This document shows, in pieces, positions 16,476 to 26,650 of a DNA stretch of 64,000 nt. The translations under genes were made by a program, and so were the position numbers. How positions within the stretch are numbered: position 1 is the first letter of the stretch; every line of letters starts with the position of its first letter. The stretch comes from Berkiella_A sp964633725 (GTDB taxonomy: Bacteria; Pseudomonadota; Gammaproteobacteria; Berkiellales; Berkiellaceae): the NCBI GenBank assembly GCA_964633725.1, contig CAZWHY010000009.1, positions 19,180-83,179 of the forward strand, given 5' to 3'. Below the pieces are notes generated by a model. It ran no database searches. It had not been told where the DNA came from and saw only the letters and a list, made by a program, of their open reading frames with translations.

Positions 16476-17290
16476 TATCCTGTTTCCTCCGTTATCCTCT
16501 GACTCTGATATCCTGCCAGTGCTATTTCTTGTTTTATATTAGGTTTTTGTAGGTAAGCTAAAAATTCATGAGCACATTTATTATCATGTGCTCTTTTCAA
16601 TAAAACGGCTTGCTGTTCAATAAGAGGATATAAATCTTGGGGGATAAGCATAAATTCATTGCCCTGTGTTATATTTTCTAAAGTTGTTATCTGTAGTGCT
16701 TGAGTTAAAGCAATAATTCCCAGTTCTGCATTGCCTGTTTTAACAAAATGAAAAGTTTGGTTTACATTTTCACCTAAGACGATATTTTTTTGTATTTTAT
16801 TCCAAAGTCCCACGGCATTTAAATAATGGTAAGCTCCTAGACCATAAGGGGCGAGCTTGGGGTTCGCAATGGCGATATGGCGGAAATTACTTTCAAATAA
16901 ATAGCTTTGAATTTCTTGCCGTGATTTTTTATTGGGTGCCCATAATACCAATTGTCCTATGGCATAAGTAAACCGACTACGTTCTAAAATTTTATTTTTT
17001 GTTTCAAGCAGCTTAGGATGTTCCGAATTAGCGGCTAAAAATATATCATATGGGGCGCCCTGCAGAATTTGTGTGGTTATTTTTCCGGTGGAACCTGTAC
17101 TAATAGTGATTGTATCGCATGCATTGCAATTAAAGTTTTTTAAAATTTGATTAAGCGTATTCGTGAAGTTAGATGCTACCGCAATGGTTATATTTTGTTT
17201 TTGAGACGGATTATCTTGAGAATAAGCTGGGTAAATAGTTGACAGTAGTAGGAGGAGTGTAATAAAAAAAGCATACAAATATTTATTCAT
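16475..17290 (-). CDS. modA: Molybdate-binding periplasmic protein
   Basis: Captures molybdate (and probably tungstate) in the periplasm. The 271-residue precursor has a signal peptide (about 1-24, ending YPAYS) and then the ModA features IAVASNFTNTL, STGSTGKI and the hinge region GAPYDIFLAAN. It is the first gene of modABC on the minus strand. Its ATG at 17288-17290 lies only 34 bp from the likely start of the divergent moeB gene, so its promoter must sit inside that gene's 5' coding region. Confidence 0.93.
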   Translation of the reverse strand: MNKYLYAFFITLLLLLSTIYPAYSQDNPSQKQNITIAVASNFTNTLNQILKNFNCNACDTITISTGSTGKITTQILQGAPYDIFLAANSEHPKLLETKNKILERSRFTYAIGQLVLWAPNKKSRQEIQSYLFESNFRHIAIANPKLAPYGLGAYHYLNAVGLWNKIQKNIVLGENVNQTFHFVKTGNAELGIIALTQALQITTLENITQGNEFMLIPQDLYPLIEQQAVLLKRAHDNKCAHEFLAYLQKPNIKQEIALAGYQSQRITEETG

Positions 17291-17324
17291 GATAAAAATC
17301 TTAGTTTATAAGGGAGCGAGTAAA

Positions 17325-18443
17325 ATGACAATGCCCAAAGAGTTTAAACGGTATCAACGGCAAATCATTTTGCCAGAAATTGGAGTAAAGGGGCAAAAAA
17401 AATTACAAAATGCCAAAGTATTATGTATTGGGGCAGGTGGTTTGGGCTCACCAATACTGTTATATCTCGCGGCAGCAGGGGTTGGGACATTGGGGATTAT
17501 GGATCCAGATAAAATAGCGCTGTCTAATCTACATCGACAAGTTTTATTTAAAAGCAACCAACTTGGTTTGGATAAGGCAACTGTTGCCGCGTCACATTTG
17601 CAATTACTGAATACTAGAATAAAAATTATCCCTTATGTTGAGAAGCTTACCGTGTCTAATGCTATAGAGCGTATGCAAGATTATGATATTGTGATTGATG
17701 CGACGGATAATTTTAGTGCAAAATATTTAATTAATGACTGTGCTGCAAAACTAGGTATACCAATGGTTTACGGCGCAATTATGGGATATGAGGGGCAAGC
17801 TGCTGTGTTTTGGTCCAAGCACGGCGCATGTTATCGATGCTTGTTTCCACAGCCACCTCAAATTCCCATCGCAAGCTGTGCAGAGTTTGGAATCATTGGC
17901 TCTATTGCTGGCATTATAGGTTCTATTCAAGCAATGGAAACAATCAAGTTGATTTTACAACACACTTCTTTAAAGCCGCGTATTGGCAAAATAGCGATGT
18001 TAGATGCAGCCAATATGGAAATGCAGACCTATCAATTAGGAAAAAATAAAGAATGTGCTATTTGTAGCTGTACGCCTGAGGAAATCAAATTTGACATTGA
18101 CAATAAAGAAGCATGTTATTTAGACAACAATAAAATTCAATTTGTTCAGTACAAAGAGCTATTCACCATGACAGAGGACGTTATTATCGATGTACGAGAA
18201 AGTTTTGAGTGGGAGCAAGGGCATATTCCTGGCGCACAACATTTACCTTTGTCTACATTAAGTTTTTCTACTGATAGCATCGAAAGCTGGAATCAAAATA
18301 AAAAGTATATTTTTTATTGCCAGAAAGGTATTTGTAGTCAACAAGCGGCAGAGATTTTTCTAAATAGTGGGTTTCAGCACGTTGCTTATTTACGAGGCGG
18401 CTTGTCTCGCTATAAGTCAGAGTTGGAGTTTACAGTAATGTAA
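17325..18443 (+). CDS. moeB: MoeB/ThiF-type adenylyltransferase fused to rhodanese
   Basis: Activates the C-terminal glycine of MoaD by adenylation and, through the rhodanese domain, may supply the sulfur. Residues 10-240 are the E1-like domain (GAGGLGSPILLYLAAAGVG, LSNLHRQ, DATDNF), with a zinc site formed by CYRC and CAIC. The last 100 residues are a rhodanese with the loop Cys in YCQKGICSQQ. The start at 17325 is chosen because AGGGAGCG lies 7 bases before it; the frame opens earlier, at 17289, overlapping modA. TTGACA at 17239-17244 inside modA is a possible -35. Divergent from modABC, in a molybdenum cofactor context. Confidence 0.9.
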   Translation: MTMPKEFKRYQRQIILPEIGVKGQKKLQNAKVLCIGAGGLGSPILLYLAAAGVGTLGIMDPDKIALSNLHRQVLFKSNQLGLDKATVAASHLQLLNTRIKIIPYVEKLTVSNAIERMQDYDIVIDATDNFSAKYLINDCAAKLGIPMVYGAIMGYEGQAAVFWSKHGACYRCLFPQPPQIPIASCAEFGIIGSIAGIIGSIQAMETIKLILQHTSLKPRIGKIAMLDAANMEMQTYQLGKNKECAICSCTPEEIKFDIDNKEACYLDNNKIQFVQYKELFTMTEDVIIDVRESFEWEQGHIPGAQHLPLSTLSFSTDSIESWNQNKKYIFYCQKGICSQQAAEIFLNSGFQHVAYLRGGLSRYKSELEFTVM

Positions 18444-18569
18444 ATGCGAATGGTTTTTAATAGCATAAAGCATTGAAAATCAGTACATATTTTAATGTGC
18501 TATGACTTTTAAAGCTATCCAATTTGGTATCTAATATAAGTAGGAATAGCACTTAAAAGGAAGATTAAA

Positions 18570-19952
18570 TTGGCTAACTCAACAGGCGAAGGGATATCAG
18601 ATTCTACTACCCCTAATAACCAGGCAGGCTCAGTTGCTTCTGGGGCAACAATTGATGTTTGGGAGCCAGAGGATCCGGTTTTTTGGGAGCAAACAGGTAA
18701 GAAAATTGCCAAAAGAAATTTGTGGGTTTCCATACCCTGTTTATTATTGGCTTTTTCTGTTTGGTTTATTTGGTCAGCTGTGGCAGTGAATCTAAATAGT
18801 GCGGGTTTCAATTTTTCTACAGAACAATTATTTACTTTAGCTGCGATGCCAGGATTGTCGGGGGCGACACTTAGAATTTTCTACTCTTTCACCGTACCTA
18901 TTTTTGGTGGACGAAATTGGACGATTATTAGTACCGCCTCGTTGTTGATTCCGGCTATTAGCATTGGTTTTGCTGTACAAGACCCAACAACATCTTATGG
19001 GGTTATGCTACTGCTAGCTGCCTTGTGTGGCTTGGGGGGCGGAAATTTCTCATCTTCCATGTCAAATATCAGCTTTTTCTTTCCTAAGCGTGAACAAGGA
19101 ACCGCATTGGGCTTAAACGCTGGCTTGGGTAACTTAGGCGTTAGTGTTCTACAATTTTCAGTTCCTTTTGTTATTGGTATAGCAATTTTTGGTGGGTTCA
19201 GTGGCTCAGCCCAAACTATAACCAAAGGTACGCAAGCGCAACAACTCTGGTTACAAAGTGCTGCCTTTGTTTGGATTATTCCTATAATATTGTGCACGAT
19301 AGCAGCCTATTTATGGATGAATAACTTAAAGTGTGCGCAAGTTTCACTTAAAGATCAATTAGTAATATTTAAAAGAAAACATATGTATTGGATGACGTGG
19401 CTTTATACCATGTCTTTTGGTTCTTTTATTGGATATTCTGCGGCATTTCCTTTATTGATTAAAACACAATTTCCTGAAATCAACCCTTTACAGTACGCTT
19501 TTTTAGGTCCAATGATAGGTGCGTTAATTCGGCCTGTAGGTGGCTGGATTTCTGATAAAATTAATAGCGGTGCAGCGGTTACCTTTTTTGATATTATTGT
19601 AATGATTTTTGCTGTGATAGGTGTGATTTATTTTATTAGTCCAGAAACCAAAAATTTCTGGGGATTTTTTGCTATGTTTATGTTGTTATTTTTGACAACA
19701 GGTATTGCAAATGGCTCCGTATTTCAAATGATTTCATCCGTGTTTCCACAAAAAGAAGCGGCACCTGTATTGGGCTTTAGTTCTGCCATTGCAGCATATG
19801 GCGCATTTTTTATACCTAAAATGTTTGGTATGTCCATTAAAGCAACCGGAATGCCGAATATGGCGCTATATATTTTCTTAGCATATTATTGCACTTGTAT
19901 AGGCGTGACTTGGTGGTTTTATTATCGTGAAAACGCGGAAGCCAAGTGTTAG
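18570..19952 (+). CDS. narK: Nitrate/nitrite antiporter, E. coli NarK type
   Basis: A 12-helix MFS carrier (460 residues) expected to exchange nitrate for nitrite. It closely follows E. coli NarK: N-terminal WEPEDPVFWEQTGKKIAKRN, VWFIWSAVAVNL, and the nitrate signature regions GGGNFSSSMSNISFFFPK and GLNAGLGNLGVSVLQ. The start is TTG at 18570 with AGGA about nine bases upstream; no ATG fits. It is 64 bp upstream of narG. An imperfect inverted repeat (AGTACAT 18482-18488, ATGTGCT 18495-18501) lies upstream; I saw no convincing FNR box. Confidence 0.92.
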   Translation: MANSTGEGISDSTTPNNQAGSVASGATIDVWEPEDPVFWEQTGKKIAKRNLWVSIPCLLLAFSVWFIWSAVAVNLNSAGFNFSTEQLFTLAAMPGLSGATLRIFYSFTVPIFGGRNWTIISTASLLIPAISIGFAVQDPTTSYGVMLLLAALCGLGGGNFSSSMSNISFFFPKREQGTALGLNAGLGNLGVSVLQFSVPFVIGIAIFGGFSGSAQTITKGTQAQQLWLQSAAFVWIIPIILCTIAAYLWMNNLKCAQVSLKDQLVIFKRKHMYWMTWLYTMSFGSFIGYSAAFPLLIKTQFPEINPLQYAFLGPMIGALIRPVGGWISDKINSGAAVTFFDIIVMIFAVIGVIYFISPETKNFWGFFAMFMLLFLTTGIANGSVFQMISSVFPQKEAAPVLGFSSAIAAYGAFFIPKMFGMSIKATGMPNMALYIFLAYYCTCIGVTWWFYYRENAEAKC

Positions 19953-20015
19953 ATATTAATTAAAACAATAGAAAATATAAAAAAGCAACGTTATAAATAA
20001 TAGGGAATTGTTAAC

Positions 20016-23000
20016 ATGAGCAGGGTATGGGATCGATTGTGTTATTTTAGAAAAGAGAATGAAAAATTTTCTGACAATCATGGTATTAAAGTAGATGCGG
20101 ATAGGAGCTGGGAGAAAGCTTATCGGCAAAGGTGGCAACACGATAAAATAGTTCGTTCAACCCATGGGGTCAATTGCACTGGATCTTGTAGCTGGAAAAT
20201 TTATGTCAAAAATGGTCTGGTTACGTGGGAGACACAACAAACAGATTATCCCAGAACACGGCCCGATATGCCAAATCATGAACCCAGGGGTTGTGCCAGA
20301 GGGGCAAGTTATTCGTGGTATTTATATAGTGCGAATAGACTAAAATACCCTATGATTCGAAGCCAGTTAATACAACTTTGGCGAGAGGCTAAAAAAGAGC
20401 ATAATGATCCCGTTGATGCGTGGGAATCTATTATTTCAGATCCGAAAAAAGGAGCACAATATAAGGAAAATAGAGGCTTAGGTGGTTTTGTTCGGGCAAA
20501 ATGGGATGAAATGAATGAAATAATTGCATCTGCTAATATTGTCACCGCCAAAAAATATGGTCCAGATCGTATTATTGGATTTTCCCCCATACCCGCTATG
20601 TCTATGGTCTCTTATGCTGCGGGCAGTCGATACTTATCGCTGATTGGTGGCGTGTGCCTGAGCTTTTACGATTGGTATTGTGATTTGCCGCCTAGTTCCC
20701 CACAAACATGGGGGGAGCAAACGGATGTGCCAGAGAGCGCGGATTGGTTTAACTCTTCTTTTATGATTCTCTGGGGCTCAAACGTTCCCCAAACCCGTAC
20801 ACCCGATGCCCATTTCTTTACAGAAGCCAGGTATAAAGGCGCAACCAGTGTTGTTATTTGCCCAGATTATAGCGAGGCAGCAAAGCTTTCTGATGTTTGG
20901 TTGGCGCCTAAGCAGGGAACAGATGCGGCTGTGGGAATGGCGATGGGGCATGTCATACTCAAAGAATTTCATATTGAAAACAAAAGTGAGTATTTTACTG
21001 AGTATTGCCGACATTATTCTGATATGCCATTTTTGGTTAGGTTGGTCAAAAAAGATAATGGCTATGTGCCGGATCGTTTTGTGCGTGCTTCAGATTTTAA
21101 AGAACAGCTAAAACATAGCAATAATCCTGAATGGAAACCCGTTGTTGTTGATGAAATTTCGGGGAAAGTGGTTGTACCCAATGGCACCATAGGAGACAGA
21201 TGGGGGGAGAAGGGCAAGTGGAACCTTGAGTCTAAAGAATCTTTGACGGGTGATAAAATTTCACCACAGCTTTCTATGATTGATAATTCAGATAAGCATG
21301 TTGAATCAGTTGCCTTCCCTTATTTTGGTTGCAAAGAGCATGAATATTTTGAAAGTACAGATCATGATGATATCTTGTGGCGCAATGTACCGGTAAAAGA
21401 GATTCAATTAGAAGAAGGCAAGGCACTGGTTACCACTGTATTTGATTTAATGGTGGCTAACTATGGCGTCGATCGGGGGCTAGGAGGTGAAAATGTCGCA
21501 AGCTCATATGATGACGATGTGCCTTATACGCCAAAATGGCAAGAAAGAATCACAGGAGTCTCTTCGCAAGAGATTATCAATGTAGCCAGAGAATTTGCAA
21601 AGAATGCAGATAAAACCAAAGGTCGATCTATGGTGATTATCGGGGCAGCGATGAATCACTGGTATCACATGGATATGAATTATCGTGCGGTTATCAATAT
21701 GTTGGTGATGTGTGGCTGTATTGGTAAATCAGGTGGTGGTTGGGCACATTATGTCGGGCAAGAAAAGCTTAGGCCACAAACAGGCTGGCAGCCTTTAGCG
21801 TTTGGTTTAGATTGGAGTCGTCCACCAAGACACATGAATAGCACTTCATTTTTTTATGCCCACTCTAATCAATGGCGTTATGAACAGCTACAAGTGAATG
21901 ATATTTTATCACCATTAGAAGATGCTAAAAAATGGCAAGATTTATCTATCATCGACTGTAATGTGAAAGCAGAAAGAATGGGATGGTTGCCATCGGCACC
22001 GCAGTTAGAAGAAAACCCACTGACGATTAGTCAAAAAGCGAAAGAAGCCAATCAGTCTGTTAAAGATTATGTTGTATCTAACTTGAAAAGCGGTTCTTTG
22101 AAGATGTCTTGTACGAATCCAGATGACCCTAAAAACTTCCCCCGTAATTTGTTTATTTGGCGCTCAAATTTATTGGGTTCCAGTGGGAAAGGGCATGAAT
22201 ATTTTCTAAAGCATTTTTTAGGCACACAGCATGGTTCCAAAGCAAAAGATCTTGGGGAAATGGGGCAGAAAAAGCCATTAGAAGTAGAATGGAAAGATAA
22301 GGGGCCAGAAGGCAAATTAGATTTATTGGTAACATTAGATTTTAGAATGTCAACAACTTGTTTATATTCAGATATTGTGTTGCCAACTGCGAGCTGGTAT
22401 GAAAAAAATGATTTGAATACTTCTGATATGCATCCATTTATACATCCATTGAGTGCGGCAATAGATCCTGTCTGGGAATCTAGAAGTGATTGGAATATTT
22501 TTAAAGGCATTTGTGCTAAATTTTCAGAGTTATCCATAGGACATCTGGGCGTTGAAAAAGACGTTGTCTTACTACCATTATTGCACGATACACCCAATGA
22601 ATTAGGGCAAGCTTTACATGTCTCTGATTGGAAAAATGGCGATTGCGAACCGATTCCTGGTAAAACCATGCCTAATATTATAGAAGTAGAAAGAGATTAT
22701 CCCAATACTTATAAAAAATTCACTTCTGTTGGGCCTCTATTAGCCAAGCTGGGCAATGGTGGCAAAGGCATTTCTTGGGATACAAAAGAAGAAATTGAAC
22801 TATTAAAAGAGTTAAATTATAGGGTTGAAGATGAGGGGGTAAGTTTTGGGCAGCCCAAAATTGAAACGGATATCGATGCAACAGAAGTTATTTTAGCTTT
22901 AGCGCCCGAAACAAATGGCAGCGTTGCGGTGAAAGCTTGGGAAGCCTTAAGCGAGTTTACGGGGCGAGAGCATGCGCATTTGGCACGTCCGAAAGAAGAT

Positions 23001-23795
23001 GAAAAATTACGGTTTAGAGATCTGCAAGCACAGCCACGCAAAATTATTAGCTCTCCGACTTGGAGTGGTATAGAGTCGGAAAAAGTTTGCTATAACGCAG
23101 GTTATACCAATGTGAATGAATTAATTCCATGGCGCACCTTAACGGGGCGGCAACAACTGTATCAAGATCATGAGTGGATGCGGGCTTTTGGTGAGACATT
23201 ATGTGTATATAAACCACCTATTGACACCAAATCAGTCCAACCCGTGATTAACACGCATGGTCATGGGGGCAAGCAGGTCGTATTAAATTTTATTACGCCA
23301 CACCAAAAATGGGGGATCCATAGTACTTATACAGATAATTTGTTAATGCTGACTTTAAGTCGTGGTGGGCCCATCGTGTGGATTAGTGAAATCGATGCTA
23401 GAAAAATAGACGCAAAAGATAATGATTGGATTGAGGCTTATAACGTGAATGGGGCTTTAGTGGCTCGTACAGTGGTCAGTCAGCGTGTGCCTGAAGGGAT
23501 GATTATGATGTATCATGCGCAAGAAAAAATTGTGAACGTACCGATTAGTGAATTTACGACACATCGTGGTGGGATCCATAACTCAGTGACTCGTACGTGT
23601 ATGAAGCCTACCCACATGATTGGCGGTTATGCGCAACAATCTTATGGGTTTAATTATTACGGTACGGTCGGCTCTAATCGAGACGAATTTATTATTTTAA
23701 GAAAGCTCGAAAATGTCGAGTGGAAATTAAGTGAAAAGCAAACCGAATCCCAAACTCAAACCCAATCTGAAGTGATTAAGGATAATGCACTATGA
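20016..23795 (+). CDS. narG: Respiratory nitrate reductase alpha subunit
   Basis: Catalytic subunit that reduces nitrate to nitrite at a bis-MGD molybdenum site on the cytoplasmic side of the inner membrane. The 1259-residue protein has the N-terminal FS0 cluster ligands His50, Cys54 and Cys58 (HGVNCTGSC) with the fourth Cys in RGCARG, and the molybdenum ligand Asp219 in SFYDWYCDLPPSSPQTW, the exact NarG hallmark. It lacks a twin-arginine leader, as expected for NarG. The ATG at 20016 has GGGA upstream. It overlaps narH by 4 bp (ATGA). Confidence 0.97.
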   Translation: MSRVWDRLCYFRKENEKFSDNHGIKVDADRSWEKAYRQRWQHDKIVRSTHGVNCTGSCSWKIYVKNGLVTWETQQTDYPRTRPDMPNHEPRGCARGASYSWYLYSANRLKYPMIRSQLIQLWREAKKEHNDPVDAWESIISDPKKGAQYKENRGLGGFVRAKWDEMNEIIASANIVTAKKYGPDRIIGFSPIPAMSMVSYAAGSRYLSLIGGVCLSFYDWYCDLPPSSPQTWGEQTDVPESADWFNSSFMILWGSNVPQTRTPDAHFFTEARYKGATSVVICPDYSEAAKLSDVWLAPKQGTDAAVGMAMGHVILKEFHIENKSEYFTEYCRHYSDMPFLVRLVKKDNGYVPDRFVRASDFKEQLKHSNNPEWKPVVVDEISGKVVVPNGTIGDRWGEKGKWNLESKESLTGDKISPQLSMIDNSDKHVESVAFPYFGCKEHEYFESTDHDDILWRNVPVKEIQLEEGKALVTTVFDLMVANYGVDRGLGGENVASSYDDDVPYTPKWQERITGVSSQEIINVAREFAKNADKTKGRSMVIIGAAMNHWYHMDMNYRAVINMLVMCGCIGKSGGGWAHYVGQEKLRPQTGWQPLAFGLDWSRPPRHMNSTSFFYAHSNQWRYEQLQVNDILSPLEDAKKWQDLSIIDCNVKAERMGWLPSAPQLEENPLTISQKAKEANQSVKDYVVSNLKSGSLKMSCTNPDDPKNFPRNLFIWRSNLLGSSGKGHEYFLKHFLGTQHGSKAKDLGEMGQKKPLEVEWKDKGPEGKLDLLVTLDFRMSTTCLYSDIVLPTASWYEKNDLNTSDMHPFIHPLSAAIDPVWESRSDWNIFKGICAKFSELSIGHLGVEKDVVLLPLLHDTPNELGQALHVSDWKNGDCEPIPGKTMPNIIEVERDYPNTYKKFTSVGPLLAKLGNGGKGISWDTKEEIELLKELNYRVEDEGVSFGQPKIETDIDATEVILALAPETNGSVAVKAWEALSEFTGREHAHLARPKEDEKLRFRDLQAQPRKIISSPTWSGIESEKVCYNAGYTNVNELIPWRTLTGRQQLYQDHEWMRAFGETLCVYKPPIDTKSVQPVINTHGHGGKQVVLNFITPHQKWGIHSTYTDNLLMLTLSRGGPIVWISEIDARKIDAKDNDWIEAYNVNGALVARTVVSQRVPEGMIMMYHAQEKIVNVPISEFTTHRGGIHNSVTRTCMKPTHMIGGYAQQSYGFNYYGTVGSNRDEFIILRKLENVEWKLSEKQTESQTQTQSEVIKDNAL

Positions 23796-25327
23796 AAGTA
23801 CGGGCTCAAATAGGGAAAGTATTAAATCTAGATAAGTGCATAGGGTGTCATACATGTTCTGTCACATGTAAGAATGTTTGGACATCAAGAGAAGGCATAG
23901 AATATGCTTGGTTTAATAATGTTGAAACCAAACCAGGTATTGGCTATCCCAAAGACTGGGAGAATCAAATAAAATGGAATGGTGGTTGGGAAATTAAAAA
24001 TAATGGCAAGCTTGTACCAAAGATAGGGGGCAAGCTAAAGATTTTATTTAATTTGTTTGCTAATCCGGATTTGCCCCAAATCGATGATTATTATGAGCCT
24101 TATACCTTTGATTATGAACATTTACAACAAGCTAAACACTCAGTAACCCCTCCCACAGCTAGACCAAAATCACTGATAACAGGCAAAGTGATGAGTAAGA
24201 TTAATTGGGGGCCTAACTGGGAAGAAATTATGGGCGGCGAGTATGTGCATCGTAGCAAGGATGTCAATTTTGAGAAAGTACAAAAAGAGATCTATGGTGA
24301 GTTTGAAAATTCATTCATGATGTACTTGCCGAGATTATGTGAGCATTGTTTAAATCCCACTTGTGTGGCTGTCTGTCCTTCTGGTGCTATCTATAAGCGC
24401 GAAGAAGATGGCATCGTGCTGATTGATCAAAACAAGTGTCGGGGATGGCGTATGTGTGTCAGTGGTTGCCCCTACAAAAAAATATATTACAATTGGAAAT
24501 CAGGCAAATCAGAAAAGTGTACTTTTTGCTATCCCAGAATAGAATCAGGACAGCCCACGGTGTGTTCAGAAACTTGTGTCGGGCGTATTCGATATTTAGG
24601 TGTGATGCTTTATGATGCGGACGCAATAGAAGCGATGGCTTCTGTTAAAGATCCCGAAGATCTCTATGAAGCACAAATGAAGATATTTTTAGATCCGAAT
24701 GATCCGGAAGTGATTGAAAATGCGCTGAAACAAGGTATACCGCATGATTGGTTAGAAGCGGCTAAATTATCCCCTGTTTACAAAATGATTAAAGAATGGA
24801 AAATTGCTTTCCCTTTGCATCCGGAATATCGAACCTTACCGATGGTTTGGTACATTCCGCCATTAAGCCCTATTGAGAAAAATGCACAACAAAAAAATAT
24901 TGCAACCAAAAGCTTGATTCCAGATGTAGAGTCTTTGCGTATTCCTAATCAATATCTTGCGAATATGTTAACCGCTGGTAAAGTAGAGCCCATTGTGTAT
25001 GCGCTTAAAAAATTATTGGGCATGCGTGCCTTTATGCGTACACGACATGTTGATGAGGCAGAAAATCTTGATATTTTAAAAGAAATTGATTCAAATCTAC
25101 AAGAGGTCAATGAAATGTATCGTTATTTGGCGATTGCAAACTATGAAGATAGGTATGTTATCCCAACCTCTAAAAGAGAGGTCTCTGTGGAAAATGCATT
25201 TGCTTTAAAAGCAGGTATGGGATTTTGTACTGGTAGTACTGATTCGGAAAAGATTAATATCACTGTTATGCACAAACCTAAAAATCTATTTGCTGGAAAA
25301 ATATTAAATGAAAACGAAGATATTTAA
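23792..25327 (+). CDS. narH: Respiratory nitrate reductase beta subunit
   Basis: Electron-transfer subunit carrying three [4Fe-4S] clusters and one [3Fe-4S] cluster between NarI and NarG. The 511-residue protein starts with the first cluster motif CIGCHTCSVTCK near residue 16; CEHCLNPTCVAVCP and CTFC...CSETCVGR supply others; CRGWRMCVSGCP has Trp in place of the second Cys, the signature of the [3Fe-4S] cluster. It overlaps narG by 4 bp and narJ by 20 bp, so the operon is translationally coupled. Confidence 0.97.
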   Translation: MKVRAQIGKVLNLDKCIGCHTCSVTCKNVWTSREGIEYAWFNNVETKPGIGYPKDWENQIKWNGGWEIKNNGKLVPKIGGKLKILFNLFANPDLPQIDDYYEPYTFDYEHLQQAKHSVTPPTARPKSLITGKVMSKINWGPNWEEIMGGEYVHRSKDVNFEKVQKEIYGEFENSFMMYLPRLCEHCLNPTCVAVCPSGAIYKREEDGIVLIDQNKCRGWRMCVSGCPYKKIYYNWKSGKSEKCTFCYPRIESGQPTVCSETCVGRIRYLGVMLYDADAIEAMASVKDPEDLYEAQMKIFLDPNDPEVIENALKQGIPHDWLEAAKLSPVYKMIKEWKIAFPLHPEYRTLPMVWYIPPLSPIEKNAQQKNIATKSLIPDVESLRIPNQYLANMLTAGKVEPIVYALKKLLGMRAFMRTRHVDEAENLDILKEIDSNLQEVNEMYRYLAIANYEDRYVIPTSKREVSVENAFALKAGMGFCTGSTDSEKINITVMHKPKNLFAGKILNENEDI

Positions 25328-25961
25328 AATACTATCGCTGTTGCTTATGTACCCAGAGCAAGCGTGGTTAGATGAATTGGATACAATAATAGAAAGCATT
25401 AAGCAAGAAAATCTTTTGTCCAAAGTGCAATCTGAGCAAATAGGTTGTTTTATTGTATATTTAAAGTCACATTCTGTTCTTGAATTACAAGAAAATTATG
25501 TTAGTTTATTTGATCGTATTCCATCATTGTCATTACACTTATTTGAGCACATTCACGGGGATTCTAGAGATCGTGGTCAAGCAATGGTTGATTTGGTTGA
25601 TTTATATCATACGCATGGTTTGATGGTCAATTCTAATGAGCTACCTGATTATTTACCATTGTTCTTAGAGTTTTTATCTTTATTACCAATGGCTCAGGCT
25701 TCTGAGATGCTGGGTGATCCTATTAATGTCATTGCGGCTATTTTTGAGAGATTAAAATTGAGAAACAATAGCTATTCGGTGCTTTTTGGAATTATAGGTG
25801 ATTTTTCAGCTCAAAAACCAGATAAAAAAATGATTTTCGAAGCTTTGAAACAGTATAAGAAAATAGAAGAACAGCCTGAAAATATTGATAAGCGATGGGT
25901 TGAACAGCCCGCATTTAAACCAATTAAAATCAAAGAAAATAGAGTAGAGGAAGCAAAATGA
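25308..25961 (+). CDS. narJ: Nitrate reductase assembly chaperone NarJ
   Basis: A 217-residue cytoplasmic chaperone of the TorD/NarJ group needed to insert the molybdenum cofactor and FS0 into NarG. It opens with the family pattern KILSLLLMYPEQAWLDEL and has the LFEHIHGDSRDRGQAM motif near residue 78, then DYLPLFLEFLS. Its C-terminal tail is charged and probably disordered. It overlaps narH by 20 bp and narI by 4 bp. Assignment rests on motifs and position between narH and narI. Confidence 0.94.
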   Translation: MKTKIFKILSLLLMYPEQAWLDELDTIIESIKQENLLSKVQSEQIGCFIVYLKSHSVLELQENYVSLFDRIPSLSLHLFEHIHGDSRDRGQAMVDLVDLYHTHGLMVNSNELPDYLPLFLEFLSLLPMAQASEMLGDPINVIAAIFERLKLRNNSYSVLFGIIGDFSAQKPDKKMIFEALKQYKKIEEQPENIDKRWVEQPAFKPIKIKENRVEEAK

Positions 25962-26641
25962 ATGATTACCTAAATAGTTTGCTTTTTGGGTACTACCCTT
26001 ATTTCGCTATAATTGTTTGCATTGTTGGAAGTATGATGCGATATGAGCATAATCCTTATAGTTGGAAAACAGGTTCTAGTCAGCTATTACAAAATAAAGG
26101 GATAAAGTTTGGAAGTACACTATTTCATGCGGGTATTATTTTGCTCTTTTTTGGGCATTTGTTTGGATTGTTGACACCCTCTCAAATATATACGCCTTTT
26201 GTATCTGTGCCAACTAAGCAATTATTGGCTATGGTGGCAGGGGGGGTGTTTGGCTCACTATGTTTTGTGGGGTTGAGTATATTATTGGTTCGTAGATTAT
26301 TTGATGCCAGAGTGAGGGCCACCAGTAGCATAGGTGATATATTAATTTTAGTAATTTTATATGTTCAGCTTATATTAGGTTTAATATCAATTTATTTTTC
26401 AGCGCAGCATATGGATGGTAGCAGTATGGTTCATTTAGCGCATTGGGCTCAGCATATTGTGATTTTCAAATCGGATGCCGCAAGCTTTTTGCTCAATGAA
26501 CATTTGATTTTTAAAATGCATATATTTTTAGGTTTAACAATATTTCTTGTTTTTCCATTTACCAGGTTAGTACACATTTTAAGTTTTCCATATGGTTACT
26601 TATTACGAACAGGGTACCAAATTGTCAGAAAACGCGTATAA
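25958..26641 (+). CDS. narI: Respiratory nitrate reductase gamma subunit (cytochrome b)
   Basis: Membrane anchor that oxidises quinol and passes electrons through two b hemes to NarH. The 227-residue protein has five membrane helices. The heme-ligand histidines are visible in FHAGIILLFFGHLFG (helix 2) and in the last helix pair, MHIFLGLTIF and RLVHILSFP. The RYEHNPYSWKTGSSQ loop after helix 1 is typical of NarI. It overlaps narJ by 4 bp; a second narK starts 9 bp downstream. Confidence 0.95.
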   Translation: MNDYLNSLLFGYYPYFAIIVCIVGSMMRYEHNPYSWKTGSSQLLQNKGIKFGSTLFHAGIILLFFGHLFGLLTPSQIYTPFVSVPTKQLLAMVAGGVFGSLCFVGLSILLVRRLFDARVRATSSIGDILILVILYVQLILGLISIYFSAQHMDGSSMVHLAHWAQHIVIFKSDAASFLLNEHLIFKMHIFLGLTIFLVFPFTRLVHILSFPYGYLLRTGYQIVRKRV

Positions 26642-26650
26642 GGATATACC

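Noticed and set aside
17289..17324. Upstream start for moeB giving 12 extra residues
   Set aside because: It would overlap the modA start and has no ribosome site, while ATG 17325 has AGGGAGCG at good spacing.
18444..18569. FNR or NarL site upstream of narK
   Set aside because: I looked for TTGAT-N4-ATCAA and NarL heptamer pairs. TTGAAAATCA near 18474 has the wrong spacing, and the inverted repeat at 18482-18501 does not match NarL, so no site is claimed.
22067..22669. Open frame of 200 codons on the minus strand inside narG
   Set aside because: It lies fully opposite the well-conserved NarG sequence, has a cysteine- and serine-rich composition without any domain, and no ribosome site.
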